Below are positions 60,677 to 64,000 of a stretch of DNA of 64,000 bases, one piece after another. The first letter of the stretch is position 1. Every line of letters starts with the position of its first letter. Source of the stretch: Streptomyces sp. MMG1533 (GTDB lineage: Bacteria > Actinomycetota > Actinomycetes > Streptomycetales > Streptomycetaceae); assembly GCF_001279775.1 (NCBI RefSeq), contig NZ_LGDG01000122.1, positions 252,830-316,829 of the forward strand, in the 5' to 3' direction. Under the pieces are notes generated by a model. The model saw only the letters and a program-made list of their open reading frames with translations. It was not told the DNA's origin and ran no database searches. Position numbers and translations under genes: made by a program.

Positions 60677-64000
<3,324 letters not shown>

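Overview
The window is very GC-rich, with strong third-position GC, many GTG starts, dense GTGA/ATGA start-stop overlaps, a WhiB-family gene, twin-arginine and lipoprotein signals, and many Streptomyces-type regulators. It is best read as chromosomal DNA of a Streptomyces or a close relative. There is no rRNA, tRNA, CRISPR array, transposase or integrase that I can see. Both ends cut genes: a serine hydrolase on the left and a HAMP-repeat hybrid histidine kinase on the right.

Layout. 0-10 kb: a serine hydrolase tail; a membrane-anchored pseudokinase; a PLP dehydratase; a polyprenyl diphosphate synthase overlapping a TPR gene behind two tandem palindromes; AIM24; a TerD-CAP-CAP fusion; a secreted serine hydrolase; a zinc-ribbon hypothetical. 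10.3-17 kb: a glycan operon of ROK regulator, GH27, GH95 and SGNH lipoprotein, starting from an apparently leaderless promoter under a ROK-like operator. 17-24 kb: a large LuxR-type ATPase regulator, then three overlapping genes (response regulator fused to a TrxR-like flavoprotein, cNMP-domain histidine kinase, UBP-type zinc finger) that look like one redox-linked signalling unit. 24-32 kb: VOC protein, universal stress protein, DUF4032, MBL hydrolase, acyltransferase, AlkB, a TetR/FAD-dehydrogenase operon and DUF488. 32-37.4 kb: M1 peptidase, L,D-transpeptidase-like lipoprotein, an OmpR/histidine kinase pair, and a WhiB-family gene behind a strong hairpin. 37.4-42.6 kb: saccharopine dehydrogenase-like/TetR, a divergent LysR/LysE exporter pair with a perfect inverted repeat between them, and an MFS exporter.

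42.6-64 kb is a stress-signalling district: a cNMP-domain protein, an Orn/Lys/Arg-type decarboxylase with a true U-tract terminator, an RsbW-like ATPase, a SigB/F-type sigma factor, small DUF proteins (DUF5133, DUF1206, DUF4287), a FUSC transporter and a type II NADH dehydrogenase. It continues with a tightly overlapping stressosome operon (RsbR, RsbS, RsbT, RsbT-RsbX fusion, SpoIIE-type phosphatase), a STAS antagonist behind a SigB-like promoter, an ANTAR-GAF-PAS-SpoIIE phosphatase and the hybrid kinase. A plausible reading is that stressosome and kinase inputs set the phosphorylation of STAS antagonists, which release the SigB-type factor from anti-sigma kinases. The partner pairings are inferred from gene order and family knowledge, not shown by sequence.

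The most promising under-described systems are the response regulator-TrxR / cNMP kinase / UBP-finger cassette (20.0-23.5 kb) and the stressosome operon with three RsbT-like modules (52.9-57.4 kb).
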